A stretch of 20,413 bases of DNA, from the IMG/VR virus record IMGVR_UViG_3300017706_000140, positions 1-20,413 of that record; one strand, 5' to 3'. Positions 1 to 6,745 of this stretch are shown here, piece after piece. The stretch comes from a virus. Position 1 is the first letter of the stretch. Every line of letters starts with the position of its first letter. The notes under the pieces were generated by a model that was not told where the DNA came from, did no database searches, and saw nothing but the letters and a program-made list of their open reading frames with translations. The position numbers were made by a program, and so were the translations under genes.

Positions 1-93
1 GTGAGAATAATGAGCATCATAGGTTTTGTCTATGTACTCTTTCATTTCTTTCAGAATAGAATCTTCTGAGTATTTGTAGTCTATATCTTTCAC
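1..93 (-). CDS. 5' end of an unknown phage gene, truncated by the window edge
   Basis: Thirty-one codons are open from a GTG at 93 down to base 1, with no stop, so the gene runs out of the window. The visible peptide begins MKDIDYKYSEDSILKEMKEY and is charged and probably helical. An in-frame TAG lies a few codons upstream of the GTG, so GTG is the only start. A TATAGGATGA sequence, matching the stretch ahead of uvsY, lies just 5' and can act as the ribosome binding site. A TTGACA-17-TATAGT promoter lies directly upstream (124-152). The N-terminus resembles, from memory, that of small phage proteins of unknown role. I cannot assign a function. Confidence 0.55.
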   Translation of the reverse strand, partial: MKDIDYKYSEDSILKEMKEYIDKTYDAHYSH

Positions 94-123
94 ATTTTCA
101 TCCTATAAAATTCAATTATCATT

Positions 124-152
124 ACTATATCATAAAAAGGTGCCCCTGTCAA
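124..152 (-). promoter_or_regulatory. sigma70-type promoter for the leftmost gene
   Basis: On the minus strand TTGACA (147-152) is followed after exactly 17 bases by TATAGT (124-129), a near-consensus host sigma70 promoter. It points at the GTG-start gene at 93. Its -35 box lies inside the loop of the terminator that ends the hsp20 transcript. This is seen directly in sequence; activity is inferred. Confidence 0.6.
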
Positions 153-162
153 GAGGCACCTT
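134..162 (-). terminator. Rho-independent terminator after hsp20
   Basis: On the minus strand an 8-bp stem AAGGTGCC/GGCACCTT (155-162 with 137-144) closes a 10-nt loop and runs into a T tract (the A run at 134-138 on the plus strand). It lies just beyond the hsp20 stop codon at 171 and is a textbook intrinsic terminator. Confidence 0.85.
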
Positions 163-170
163 CACTTTAC

Positions 171-602
171 TTACTTGATTTTGATTGAACGTGGTTTCTT
201 TTCGTCTGGAATAATTCTTTCCATGTCGATTTTAAGAATACCATCTTTCATATCAGCACCATTTACAACTACGTCATCTGACAGTGTAAATGCTTTTTTA
301 AATCGTTTATTTGAAATACCTTTGTATAGGTATTCCTTTTCATCATCACCCTCTGGCCGAGACTTAGATTCAATCTTGAGAACATTCTCTCTGAATTCAA
401 TATCAATCTCATCCTTTGAGAAACCAGCAACGGCAATCTCAATGGTGAACTTATCATCATCGTGTTTTACAATGTTGTAAGGGGGATAACTTGAAGGACT
501 AGTTTGATTGGGATGATTTCCCATCAGACTGTCAAACATTCTATCGAAACCGATAGAGTAAGTATTGATCCTTGACGGATCTAGTGTAAAGGCTGTATTC
601 AT
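171..602 (-). CDS. hsp20: Small heat shock protein, Hsp20/alpha-crystallin family
   Basis: This 143-aa protein is an ATP-independent holdase of the Hsp20 family, predicted to bind unfolding proteins in the infected cell. The alpha-crystallin domain covers roughly residues 40-135. It contains YNIVKHDDDKFTIEIAVAGF near its start and VVVNGADMKDGILKIDMERI towards its end, the family's A-x-x-x-n-G-v-L-x-I pattern in the form ADMKDGILKI. The C-terminus PRSIKIK carries the I-x-I motif used for oligomer contacts. The start ATG has a good AAAGGAG ribosome site (602-618 region). An exact T4-type late promoter lies at 665-672 and a terminator follows, so the gene looks monocistronic and late. Hsp20 is a known accessory gene of marine T4-like phages, where a role in capsid or tail protein folding is assumed rather than shown. 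Confidence 0.93.
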   Translation of the reverse strand: MNTAFTLDPSRINTYSIGFDRMFDSLMGNHPNQTSPSSYPPYNIVKHDDDKFTIEIAVAGFSKDEIDIEFRENVLKIESKSRPEGDDEKEYLYKGISNKRFKKAFTLSDDVVVNGADMKDGILKIDMERIIPDEKKPRSIKIK

Positions 603-664
603 CTTTAATCTCCTTTGTTAAGCAAGATACAGTGTAATACCCATATTATATGGCGTATCACGTT

Positions 665-672
665 TATTTATA
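665..672 (-). promoter_or_regulatory. T4-type late promoter (TATAAATA) for hsp20
   Basis: The minus strand reads TATAAATA, the exact T4 late promoter box read by RNA polymerase with gp55. It lies 63 bases before the hsp20 start. Transcription would begin near 660. No sigma70 -35 box is required for this class. Confidence 0.75.
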
Positions 673-674
673 AC

Positions 675-698
675 GGTAGTTTTTTAAAGAGAACTACC
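675..698 (-). other. Inverted repeat upstream of the hsp20 late promoter
   Basis: GGTAGTT (675-681) pairs with AACTACC (692-698) around a 10-nt loop. Neither strand has an immediately following T tract, though a run of Ts lies at 704-711 on the plus strand. It could stop or process readthrough RNA from the DUF932 gene; function unknown. Confidence 0.4.
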
Positions 699-784
699 AA
701 ACTCTTTTTTTGTGACACAGAGTAGGTTATATTGAGTGTCAAACAGGATGACTTACGAACTGCACCCATATTATATAGGTATTC

Positions 785-808
785 AAGAGGGATTTTTCAA
801 CCCCTCTT
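785..808 (-). terminator. Possible weak terminator after the DUF932 gene
   Basis: AAGAGGG (785-791) pairs with CCCTCTT (802-808) around a 10-nt loop just past the DUF932 stop at 817. On the minus strand no good T tract follows, so termination would be weak. The T-rich side lies on the plus strand. Confidence 0.4.
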
Positions 809-816
809 TTCAACTT

Positions 817-1776
817 TTATACAGCCTCGGCATATTCCAATGCTTTGTCGAGAGCTTTTAGTTTTACCTTTCGGTTACGTCCATACCATGCAGACTGTAA
901 ACGTCCGTCATTGGAACGACCTTGAAGGTGGTCTGTCATGTTAGTGACAGAGTTGAATGCAGTCCACCAAGTACCCTGAGCAAACTCAGCGCCAGGTTGT
1001 ACATCCAAATTCTCAAAAGCAAGTTTTGAGTTACGAGAAGTGAAAGGAACAACATTGTCTACTTTCTCTTTCGCAGGCGCACCAAACACTTCGTTGAAGT
1101 ATTGGATTACGTTATCACCAGTTGCTTTCTTTGAACCAAGAAATGCAGCCATTGATTTGTATTGTTCCATTTTCTCACGAGCAATACCCATCTGTTCTTT
1201 CACATCTTCAGCATCAAATGCTTTTCGGTGATTTACTGTTACCATTTGGTCAGCATTTTGTGATAGGGAAAGTGCGAGGGTGTTACTACATACAACACGA
1301 ATTGGTGTCATGCGAACATTAATCGCTTTACCAAACTGATGTGGATTAGAAAACAAAAAGTAGTTATCTGTAACATCACCGTTAAATAGTTCAAATGACT
1401 CTTTAGTTTTTGCAAGAGCCCATACCATTTGTCCATCTTTCAATGAACCAGCAGTATGCATTTCCATGTCACCTGACATGCAGTACTCATGGAAAAATTC
1501 AAACGCCTCTGAGTTCTGTACTGGATTCCAACCAGTACCAACAACATCTAATACAGTGTTGTCAGATGTACGAACAAGTGCTTCCTTGTTCTTTACCGTC
1601 ACACCAGATGGTGTAACAAGTGGTTGTTTTTCAACTGTCCAATCAAGTCCAGCAACCTTTTGGAATTGGTCTGGTGTAAGTTCTTCTTCCACCTTAGTTC
1701 CAAGTCCATGCCATGGTAATTCACCGACATACGCCATTTGTGCTTCACCGTTTACGATTTCAAGTTCATGTGCCAT
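817..1776 (-). CDS. DUF932 domain phage/plasmid-like protein
   Basis: This 319-aa protein matches the DUF932 family by its N-terminal pattern, including AYVGELPWHGLG (about residues 15-26), a Trp-rich start typical of the family, and the central VRMTPIRVVCSNTLALSLSQ (about 154-173). The family is widespread on phages and plasmids; its biochemical role is not established, so no function is assigned. The C-terminal segment (about 260-319) ends with basic RNRKVKLKALDKALEYAE, which could contact nucleic acid. The ATG is preceded by an AGGAGA ribosome site and by an excellent sigma70 promoter at 1823-1851. This suggests early expression, unlike its late-promoter neighbour hsp20. The length is normal for the family and there is no sign of truncation. 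Confidence 0.85.
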   Translation of the reverse strand: MAHELEIVNGEAQMAYVGELPWHGLGTKVEEELTPDQFQKVAGLDWTVEKQPLVTPSGVTVKNKEALVRTSDNTVLDVVGTGWNPVQNSEAFEFFHEYCMSGDMEMHTAGSLKDGQMVWALAKTKESFELFNGDVTDNYFLFSNPHQFGKAINVRMTPIRVVCSNTLALSLSQNADQMVTVNHRKAFDAEDVKEQMGIAREKMEQYKSMAAFLGSKKATGDNVIQYFNEVFGAPAKEKVDNVVPFTSRNSKLAFENLDVQPGAEFAQGTWWTAFNSVTNMTDHLQGRSNDGRLQSAWYGRNRKVKLKALDKALEYAEAV

Positions 1777-1822
1777 AATATAATGTCTCCTAACGACTCT
1801 GTTTTTATCAACTTACCTATAC

Positions 1823-1851
1823 AGTATACCTGTTATAATAACAAATGTCAA
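1823..1851 (-). promoter_or_regulatory. sigma70-type promoter for the DUF932 gene
   Basis: On the minus strand TTGACA (1846-1851) is separated by exactly 17 bases from TATACT (1823-1828), 47 bases upstream of the DUF932 ATG. The -35 overlaps the stop codon of def (1848-1850). This is one of the clearest host-type promoters in the window and implies early transcription. Confidence 0.75.
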
Positions 1852-2378
1852 GATGTTTTTAGAACTTTTTTATTCTTTTTTCTAGCTTTTTTCAAACCCA
1901 TTTCAAGTTTGAGTTTAGATGCCCACATGGTAAAGTTACGTCCTTGCATATGGTCGAACTCATGTTGGAATATTCTTGCAGTGATACCACTAAACTGTGC
2001 TTGTCTTTGTTCACCATTCACATCCATAAATTCAAAACTAATTTGTTTTGGTCTTCTTATATTCAGAAATAGATTCGGATACGTCAAACATCCCTCAACA
2101 AATAGTTCTGTTTCTTCAGAAGTGTTTGTAATCTTAGGATTGAAAAATATTGTTGCTGCCTTCTTATCCAAGTCTGTCATCATTACAAATGCTCTGATAG
2201 GAAGTCCACACTGATTTGCAGACAAACCAATACCTTTGTACTTTGTCATTGCTTCACCTAAGTTGTCAAACAATTCTTTTGGTTCAAGTCCAAACTTTTC
2301 TTTCAACTCTTCAAAGGTAATATCAGGCAATACTTCTTGTAGAATTGGTTCATTCGGATCAATTAATTCATATGTCAT
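1848..2378 (-). CDS. def: Peptide deformylase
   Basis: Metalloenzyme that removes the formyl group from the N-terminal methionine of new proteins. All three family motifs are present: GIGLSANQCG (motif 1, with Ser where most have Ala), EGCLTYP with the metal-binding Cys, and QHEFDH with the two metal-binding His and the catalytic Glu. I place the start at the ATG at 2378, giving 176 aa. Its ATG overlaps the TGA of the upstream methyltransferase gene (ATGA), and GGGGAAG lies just ahead as ribosome site. An in-frame TTG four codons earlier would use that site as coding sequence and is less likely. The C-terminus is lysine-rich. Peptide deformylases are common in marine T4-like phages, where they are thought to keep fast protein synthesis going. 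Confidence 0.93.
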   Translation of the reverse strand: MTYELIDPNEPILQEVLPDITFEELKEKFGLEPKELFDNLGEAMTKYKGIGLSANQCGLPIRAFVMMTDLDKKAATIFFNPKITNTSEETELFVEGCLTYPNLFLNIRRPKQISFEFMDVNGEQRQAQFSGITARIFQHEFDHMQGRNFTMWASKLKLEMGLKKARKKNKKVLKTS

Positions 2379-2896
2379 GTTCTTCCCCAAAATTCAATAG
2401 GTTTATGTTGTTCTGTGTCGTGAAATAGATACCAACAACAGTTATCTTTTCCAACACTTTTACTATCTTCAATCCACTTAACTCTTCCTATACTAACAAC
2501 TTTTTGTAACTTTGTCAAGAAGGGAATTGACTGTTTTGTATGTATCCAATCTGCATCAAATAATAACCAAGTTGGAGCCATAGATGTAAGATGTTCTATT
2601 AAAGGATGTAATATCTTTCTATCCCAAGGCGGATTTGTAATAAAGAATGGTGTATTAACTTGTTTCAATAACATCGCATCACGTTCAACAACTCTATCAT
2701 TTCTTGGTTCTACGTCATACGCCTGTGTGCATGTTCCACCATGTTTTTCCAAGTGATCTATTAGTCTACCATCACCAGCACAAGGTTCAGTAAATGTGTA
2801 CAACTCTGGAAGGTGTTCAACTAGAGGTAGGACAGCTTGATAGGGGGTTGGATAATAATCCCTTGGTATTCTTTCAAAGTCACTACGTTTTCCCAT
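2375..2896 (-). CDS. SAM-dependent DNA methyltransferase-like protein (N6-adenine type)
   Basis: This 173-aa protein has class I methyltransferase signatures. DYYPTP at residues 13-18 resembles the leading motif of phage N6-adenine methylases, EPCAGDG at 37-43 is the SAM-binding motif I, and ITNPPW at 86-91 is the (D/N)PP(Y/W) catalytic motif IV. The C-terminal stretch VKWIEDSKSVGKDNCCWYLF fits the last strands of the same fold. The order of motifs is that of small phage Dam-like enzymes. There is little room for a target recognition domain, so specificity cannot be predicted. Its start overlaps the gp46 stop (TAATG) and its stop overlaps the def start (ATGA), so translation is probably coupled in the gp47-gp46-MTase-def run. 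The N6-adenine assignment is inferred from motifs; another small-molecule or RNA substrate is possible. Confidence 0.7.
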   Translation of the reverse strand: MGKRSDFERIPRDYYPTPYQAVLPLVEHLPELYTFTEPCAGDGRLIDHLEKHGGTCTQAYDVEPRNDRVVERDAMLLKQVNTPFFITNPPWDRKILHPLIEHLTSMAPTWLLFDADWIHTKQSIPFLTKLQKVVSIGRVKWIEDSKSVGKDNCCWYLFHDTEQHKPIEFWGRT

Positions 2897-4605
2897 TATG
2901 TCACCATATGACTAAAGTTCTTTTCTTTCTTGAACTGGATAATGTCTCTAAACTTATCAATCAAAATATCTTGTTTGTGTGATATAACAAATACATTCTG
3001 TTTGTCAAATGTATTAAGTATTTTCAAGAAATCATCTGTACCAGTATTATCCAAAGACGAATCAAATATCTCATCTAGAATTAGTAGATTTGTATTTGTA
3101 GAGTTTTTCATCTTTGCAATAGCTCTCCAAGTAAACAACAATGCAAGGTCGATACGCATCTTCTCACCTTCAGAAAATGATGCATAAGAAAACTCATCTC
3201 TAAAACGTGACTTGATTGTTTCGTTGAAGTTCTCATCAATATTAAAGTTGACAAAGAAATCCATACTCGACAAATAAGTGTTGACAAGTTTATTCATTAT
3301 TGGTAAGTACTGTTTTACAATCTTTGTTTTGATACCACTATCTTGTAGAAGATTACGAGCAATATCATTGTAAAACTTATCTTCAGTTAACTTAGATTTT
3401 AGTTCTTCAACTATTTTGATTGCACCTTTTAGTTCTGATAGTTTTTCTTTATCATCATCAGATACAGAACCAGCTTCATACTTTGCAATATCTTTTTCTA
3501 GTTTTTTATTGAACTTTTCTAATTCAGAAATAGAAGAACGTATCTTTGCAATCTCTACATCTGCACTTCTAATATTGTCCAAGTCTCTAAGAATTTGATC
3601 TAAGAACTCTTCACTGGACTTTTCCATTTCTTCAATTTCTCCGATTGCTCGGTCGAGTTCTCCAATCTTTGAGGTTCTAGATTCAATCTGCGTCTGCTTT
3701 GTTGACTCTGTAATCGACTGTTCACAAGTCGGACATTCTGAGTTGTTCTGGAAAAATTCGATTTGTTTCTCATGGTTTCCTCGTTTGTTAACTAATGCAG
3801 CTTCCGTCTTACTTAGTTCTCTTATCTTTGCCTCTGTTCTTGTTTTTTCCTCTGCTGAGAATGATAAACTTTCCTTCTCATCGCTAAGAGTTTTAATTTC
3901 TTCTTCTTTTGACGTAATATTTTTTTCATTGTCACTTACTTTCTTTTTGTTTTCGGTGATGATATCTGATTTATTATTTGCTACGTCCTCAATGAATCTT
4001 TCTTGTAAAGAAATCTTTTCTCTAGTTATATCATGTTGATATTCAACATTACGAATTTCTTCATTTAGTTCTTTAGTTTTACTTTTTAGTAAGAAGTTCA
4101 TCAAAGAAAAAATCTTAATGTCTAAGATATCTTCAACAACTTCTCTACGAGCCTTTGTAGACAACTGCATAAATGGAACAAAGGTAGAAGAACCTAGAAT
4201 AACAACCTGAGTAAAGGAACGATAGTTCAATCCTAAGATTTGTTGTTCTAGATGTTTCTGATAATCCCTTGCATTTGCATCTTGATTAATCATAGTGTCA
4301 CCAATCCAAACTTCAAATTTGTTTGGTTTGATACCACGAATAACTTTTACATCTTTACTGTTAACATTAAATTCAACTTCAACAAGAGCAGAACCATTGT
4401 TGACTGAGTTTACTAATTGTCCTTTTGAAATATTCCTAAACGGTTTATTAAAAAGACCAAAACAAAGAGCATCAAGAATAGTACTTTTACCAGCACCATT
4501 CTCTCCGATAATTAAAGTAGTTGAACTTCTGTCCAACTGCACTTCTGTAAATTGGTTTCCAGTGGAAAGAAAGTTTTTCCACTTAACGGTTTTAAATGTT
4601 ATCAA
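2896..4605 (-). CDS. 46: Recombination endonuclease subunit gp46 (Rad50/SbcC-like ATPase)
   Basis: This 569-aa SMC-type ATPase forms, with gp47, the T4 Mre11/Rad50-type complex that resects DNA ends for recombination-dependent replication and helps degrade host DNA. Walker A is GENGAGKST at 34-42. A long coiled coil covers roughly 170-400 and carries the zinc hook CPTC at 291-294 at its turn. The ABC signature is SFSEGEKMRID near 476-486, and Walker B is LLILDEIFD at 507-515. The length matches T4 gp46 (about 560 aa). The only start that fits is a TTG at 4605, which overlaps the gp47 TGA by four bases (TTGA), so translation is coupled to gp47. The N-terminus ITFKTVKWKNFLSTG aligns with the start of the T4 family, supporting the TTG. 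Confidence 0.96.
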   Translation of the reverse strand: MITFKTVKWKNFLSTGNQFTEVQLDRSSTTLIIGENGAGKSTILDALCFGLFNKPFRNISKGQLVNSVNNGSALVEVEFNVNSKDVKVIRGIKPNKFEVWIGDTMINQDANARDYQKHLEQQILGLNYRSFTQVVILGSSTFVPFMQLSTKARREVVEDILDIKIFSLMNFLLKSKTKELNEEIRNVEYQHDITREKISLQERFIEDVANNKSDIITENKKKVSDNEKNITSKEEEIKTLSDEKESLSFSAEEKTRTEAKIRELSKTEAALVNKRGNHEKQIEFFQNNSECPTCEQSITESTKQTQIESRTSKIGELDRAIGEIEEMEKSSEEFLDQILRDLDNIRSADVEIAKIRSSISELEKFNKKLEKDIAKYEAGSVSDDDKEKLSELKGAIKIVEELKSKLTEDKFYNDIARNLLQDSGIKTKIVKQYLPIMNKLVNTYLSSMDFFVNFNIDENFNETIKSRFRDEFSYASFSEGEKMRIDLALLFTWRAIAKMKNSTNTNLLILDEIFDSSLDNTGTDDFLKILNTFDKQNVFVISHKQDILIDKFRDIIQFKKEKNFSHMVT

Positions 4606-5678
4606 AGTTCTAAATCACTCGCTTCTACATATAACGACTTCATCGTGCTTGTTAGTCGTTTCTTATCCAAGTCAACATCGAGTTCATCAATGTATCTTTC
4701 CAATAGTGTCATAGTATCTTCTGCATTCTCTACGATTGCATCATCTACATTAGACGCATCAAGTTCACTAAAGTCTTCTACAATTTTTACCTCATGGGCT
4801 CCAGATTCAGATAAAACTCTATCAATGAATCTATCAAACTTGTAGAAATCTTTTTTATTGACAACCACTATTTTAACAAATTTATCTCGTAATGTCAATA
4901 CGTTAAAATCAGAATAATCTGTAGTAGTATCATCATAATATACCTTGTCAAAGATTGTATGTGGATTTAGAATGTATTCTAGTTCTCTTGTTTCTGTATC
5001 AAAGATATGGAAACCTTTTGTTTCTTTGTAATCACTCCATGTCATCTGATAGGTGTTACCAAGATAGTAAATATGACCATCATCTGACTTCTTGTGGAAA
5101 TGTCCACTCATTACAGTATCAAACTTATTGAACATTTCTTTTGGATACCCACCTTCACAAAAATGTCCAGCATGCATTTCAAAACCATTTAGTTCCAAGT
5201 GACCCATACAAATTTGTGCATAGGTTGATTGAATACTTCTCATTGCACGTTCATAGTTTTCTGCATTTATCCAAGGCATAAAATGAATACCAACACCATC
5301 GAACTCTTCAGTACATGGCCCATCGTAACATTTAATGTTTGGATATTTTTCTTCGCCTGGCCCACCAAGCAATTCATACAAAGAGTTTACCTCATTTGTA
5401 TTTTTATAGTAGGTATCGTGATTACCTACCATCATGTGAACATCTAATTTTCTACTTGCAAGAGGTAGAACAAAACGCTCACGAAAATCCTTTGCAATCT
5501 TGTATGAAACATACTTACGTCTGTCCATTACATCGCCAAGGTGAATAACTGTTTTAATGTCGTGTTTATCTATATAAGGGAAAAACTCTTCTTCCCAAAA
5601 TTTGTAGAAGTAATCATTAAATGCTAAGTTATCGTTTCGTGCGCCAAAGTGTGTATCAGTTATTAACGCTATCTTCAT
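4602..5678 (-). CDS. 47: Recombination endonuclease subunit gp47 (Mre11/SbcD-like nuclease)
   Basis: This 358-aa metallophosphoesterase is the nuclease subunit of the gp46/gp47 complex. The phosphoesterase motifs are in order: DTH (D8, H10), GDVMDRR (D49), GNHD (85-88), a metal-binding region around GH at 159-160, and GHFH (192-195). The C-terminal third should bind the gp46 coiled-coil base. The length is close to T4 gp47 (339 aa). The ATG lies inside the 3' end of gp55 (overlap of 23 bases), and the stop overlaps the TTG of gp46. It therefore sits in a tightly packed run gp55-47-46 driven by the promoter at 6243-6270. Confidence 0.96.
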   Translation of the reverse strand: MKIALITDTHFGARNDNLAFNDYFYKFWEEEFFPYIDKHDIKTVIHLGDVMDRRKYVSYKIAKDFRERFVLPLASRKLDVHMMVGNHDTYYKNTNEVNSLYELLGGPGEEKYPNIKCYDGPCTEEFDGVGIHFMPWINAENYERAMRSIQSTYAQICMGHLELNGFEMHAGHFCEGGYPKEMFNKFDTVMSGHFHKKSDDGHIYYLGNTYQMTWSDYKETKGFHIFDTETRELEYILNPHTIFDKVYYDDTTTDYSDFNVLTLRDKFVKIVVVNKKDFYKFDRFIDRVLSESGAHEVKIVEDFSELDASNVDDAIVENAEDTMTLLERYIDELDVDLDKKRLTSTMKSLYVEASDLEL

Positions 5679-6216
5679 TTATCTCTTCACCGTCATCATC
5701 ATAAAATATTTCAAGTCCTTTGGGTTGTTTCTTTTTCTTCTTTGGTTTGTAAACAGCTTCAGCTGGTAGAAAGTTCTTTTGTAGATAGTCTACAAATGCA
5801 CCTTGATCACCATCTCCATCCATAAGAATATCAACATTCATGTTCTCAATAATCTTGTGTTTAACATGTTGTTGTTTCTTTTCCTTTTGTATTCTACGAA
5901 TAAATGCATAGTAAATGATTTGTGTAAAATATGCAAAAGGATTGTTTGATTTTTCTGGATTGAAGTTACTGCAATATTGTAAACAGTTTTCAATACCATC
6001 AGAAATCATTTCATCTCTATAGGTATAATTAATAAAATTTGGTCTGTATGATAAGTGGTTTGCAATCTTTAGAAAACACTCACCAATATAATTTGTAACA
6101 GGTGGTTGAGGATCATCTTCTTCTTCTGCCTCTTTACAACGCTGTTTCCACTCTTTCATCGCCTCCAAGAATTTCTTGTTATCGACATAGTGAGTGCTTC
6201 TTTGTCTTTTAGCCAT
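5656..6216 (-). CDS. 55: Late-transcription sigma factor gp55
   Basis: This 186-aa protein is the T4-type sigma factor that binds host RNA polymerase core and recognises TATAAATA late promoters. The visible signature is a sigma region 2-like helix pair, FAYFTQIIYYAFIRRIQKEK (about residues 93-112), preceded by a conserved region with NYIGECFLKIANHLSYRPNF. The size equals T4 gp55 (185 aa). The C-terminus is acidic (DDDGEEINED) and should carry the clamp-contacting tail. A GGAG ribosome site precedes the ATG. The gene heads the gp55-gp47-gp46-MTase-def run and has a strong sigma70 promoter, as expected for a regulator made before late genes. Six exact late boxes in this window are its predicted targets. 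Confidence 0.93.
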   Translation of the reverse strand: MAKRQRSTHYVDNKKFLEAMKEWKQRCKEAEEEDDPQPPVTNYIGECFLKIANHLSYRPNFINYTYRDEMISDGIENCLQYCSNFNPEKSNNPFAYFTQIIYYAFIRRIQKEKKQQHVKHKIIENMNVDILMDGDGDQGAFVDYLQKNFLPAEAVYKPKKKKKQPKGLEIFYDDDGEEINEDSVNN

Positions 6217-6242
6217 AACAACTCCACTTATTTGTACCCTCT

Positions 6243-6270
6243 ATTATACACATTTATTCGTGTATGTCAA
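6243..6270 (-). promoter_or_regulatory. sigma70-type promoter for the gp55-gp47-gp46 run
   Basis: On the minus strand TTGACA (6265-6270) and TATAAT (6243-6248), both perfect consensus, are separated by 16 bases. The -10 box lies 27 bases before the gp55 ATG. This is the strongest host-type promoter in the window and implies that gp55 is made before late transcription. Confidence 0.8.
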
Positions 6271-6296
6271 CAAGTAAATTTATTTTCAAAAATGTA

Positions 6297-6325
6297 TTGA
6301 CTTGCTCTTGACAGGGTGGTATATT
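6297..6325 (+). promoter_or_regulatory. Possible plus-strand sigma70-like promoter
   Basis: In the 142-base gap between gp55 and the next gene, the plus strand reads TTGACT (6297-6302), 17 bases, then TATATT (6320-6325). Nothing coding lies downstream on that strand, so any transcript would be antisense to the 128-aa gene and uvsW. Seen in sequence only; may be chance in AT-rich DNA. Confidence 0.25.
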
Positions 6326-6358
6326 AACTATGCTGGGTTTGAGAATAGATAGATAAGC

Positions 6359-6745
6359 TTAGTGAATAGTATCTGAGATAACTTCAAAGTCATCATATAG
6401 ATCTTCTTCTTCTATATCCATTAGTTCTTGATCGGATGGGAACTCAACGTCTTCTTCTTCCATTCTCATCTTAGTAACACAGTATTCATAAAATTTAGAT
6501 AATCCGTAGGATGCAGCAGTAACCACAATAATCTGTGATTTAGGTACATCGTATGAATTTGTTTCAGAGAAATGTATCCATCTCTGTAATGAGAGTGACT
6601 CTTCTAAAGAACCATCTCTTTGTAACTTAGGAAGGGCATTTAGCTTCATAGGCCTACTAACCTTCATATGAGTTTTTTCATTAGTGCTTATATTGCAGAT
6701 AATTTCTTCACCACTAGATAGTTTTAGAATTTTTACATCTGTCAT
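6359..6745 (-). CDS. Conserved-looking protein of unknown function between UvsW and gp55
   Basis: This 128-aa protein begins TDVKILKLSSGEEIICNIST, a short beta-rich start with the L-x-S-G-E-E-I pattern seen in Sm/Lsm-like small barrels of phage proteins. A middle stretch (RWIHFSETNSYDVPKSQIIV) is followed by a strongly acidic C-terminus (about residues 95-125). The Lsm-like reading is inference from pattern only. The ATG overlaps the uvsW stop (ATGA), so it is translationally coupled to uvsW. A CATAAATA box (6795-6802) inside the end of uvsW could add a late start. A small unknown gene next to uvsW also occurs in other marine T4-like phages as I recall. A nucleic-acid-binding or accessory role in recombination is possible but unproven. 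Confidence 0.75.
   Translation of the reverse strand: MTDVKILKLSSGEEIICNISTNEKTHMKVSRPMKLNALPKLQRDGSLEESLSLQRWIHFSETNSYDVPKSQIIVVTAASYGLSKFYEYCVTKMRMEEEDVEFPSDQELMDIEEEDLYDDFEVISDTIH

Larger units (their letters stand above)
639..776. repeat. Direct repeat of ACCCATATTATAT in the hsp20 upstream gap
   Basis: The 13-base sequence occurs at 639-651 and again at 764-776. On the minus strand each copy reads ATATAATATGGGT and contains a perfect TATAAT -10 box. The right copy has TTGAAA (795-800) upstream, 17 bases from TATATA (772-777) or 19 from TATAAT (770-775), a weak sigma70-like arrangement. The left copy lies in the hsp20 leader downstream of the late promoter and has no convincing -35. The gap from 603 to 816 otherwise holds hairpins and the late promoter, and no convincing gene. 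Confidence 0.5.

Noticed and set aside
668-769. 33-codon minus-strand open frame from an ATG at 769
   Set aside because: No ribosome site, its ATG lies at a TATAAT box, and it spans the hairpin and late promoter; more likely regulatory DNA.
1738-2214. 158-codon plus-strand frame opposite def
   Set aside because: It is a shadow of the deformylase gene, whose three motifs are intact; the frame has no recognisable protein character.
2379-2390. Longer def start at a TTG (2390)
   Set aside because: The ATG at 2378 has the GGGGAAG site just ahead and overlaps the upstream stop as ATGA; the TTG would place that site inside the coding region.
4295-4714. 139-codon plus-strand frame opposite gp46/gp47
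   Set aside because: Shadow frame of two well-supported genes, rich in Ser/Leu as expected from antisense of helical charged proteins.
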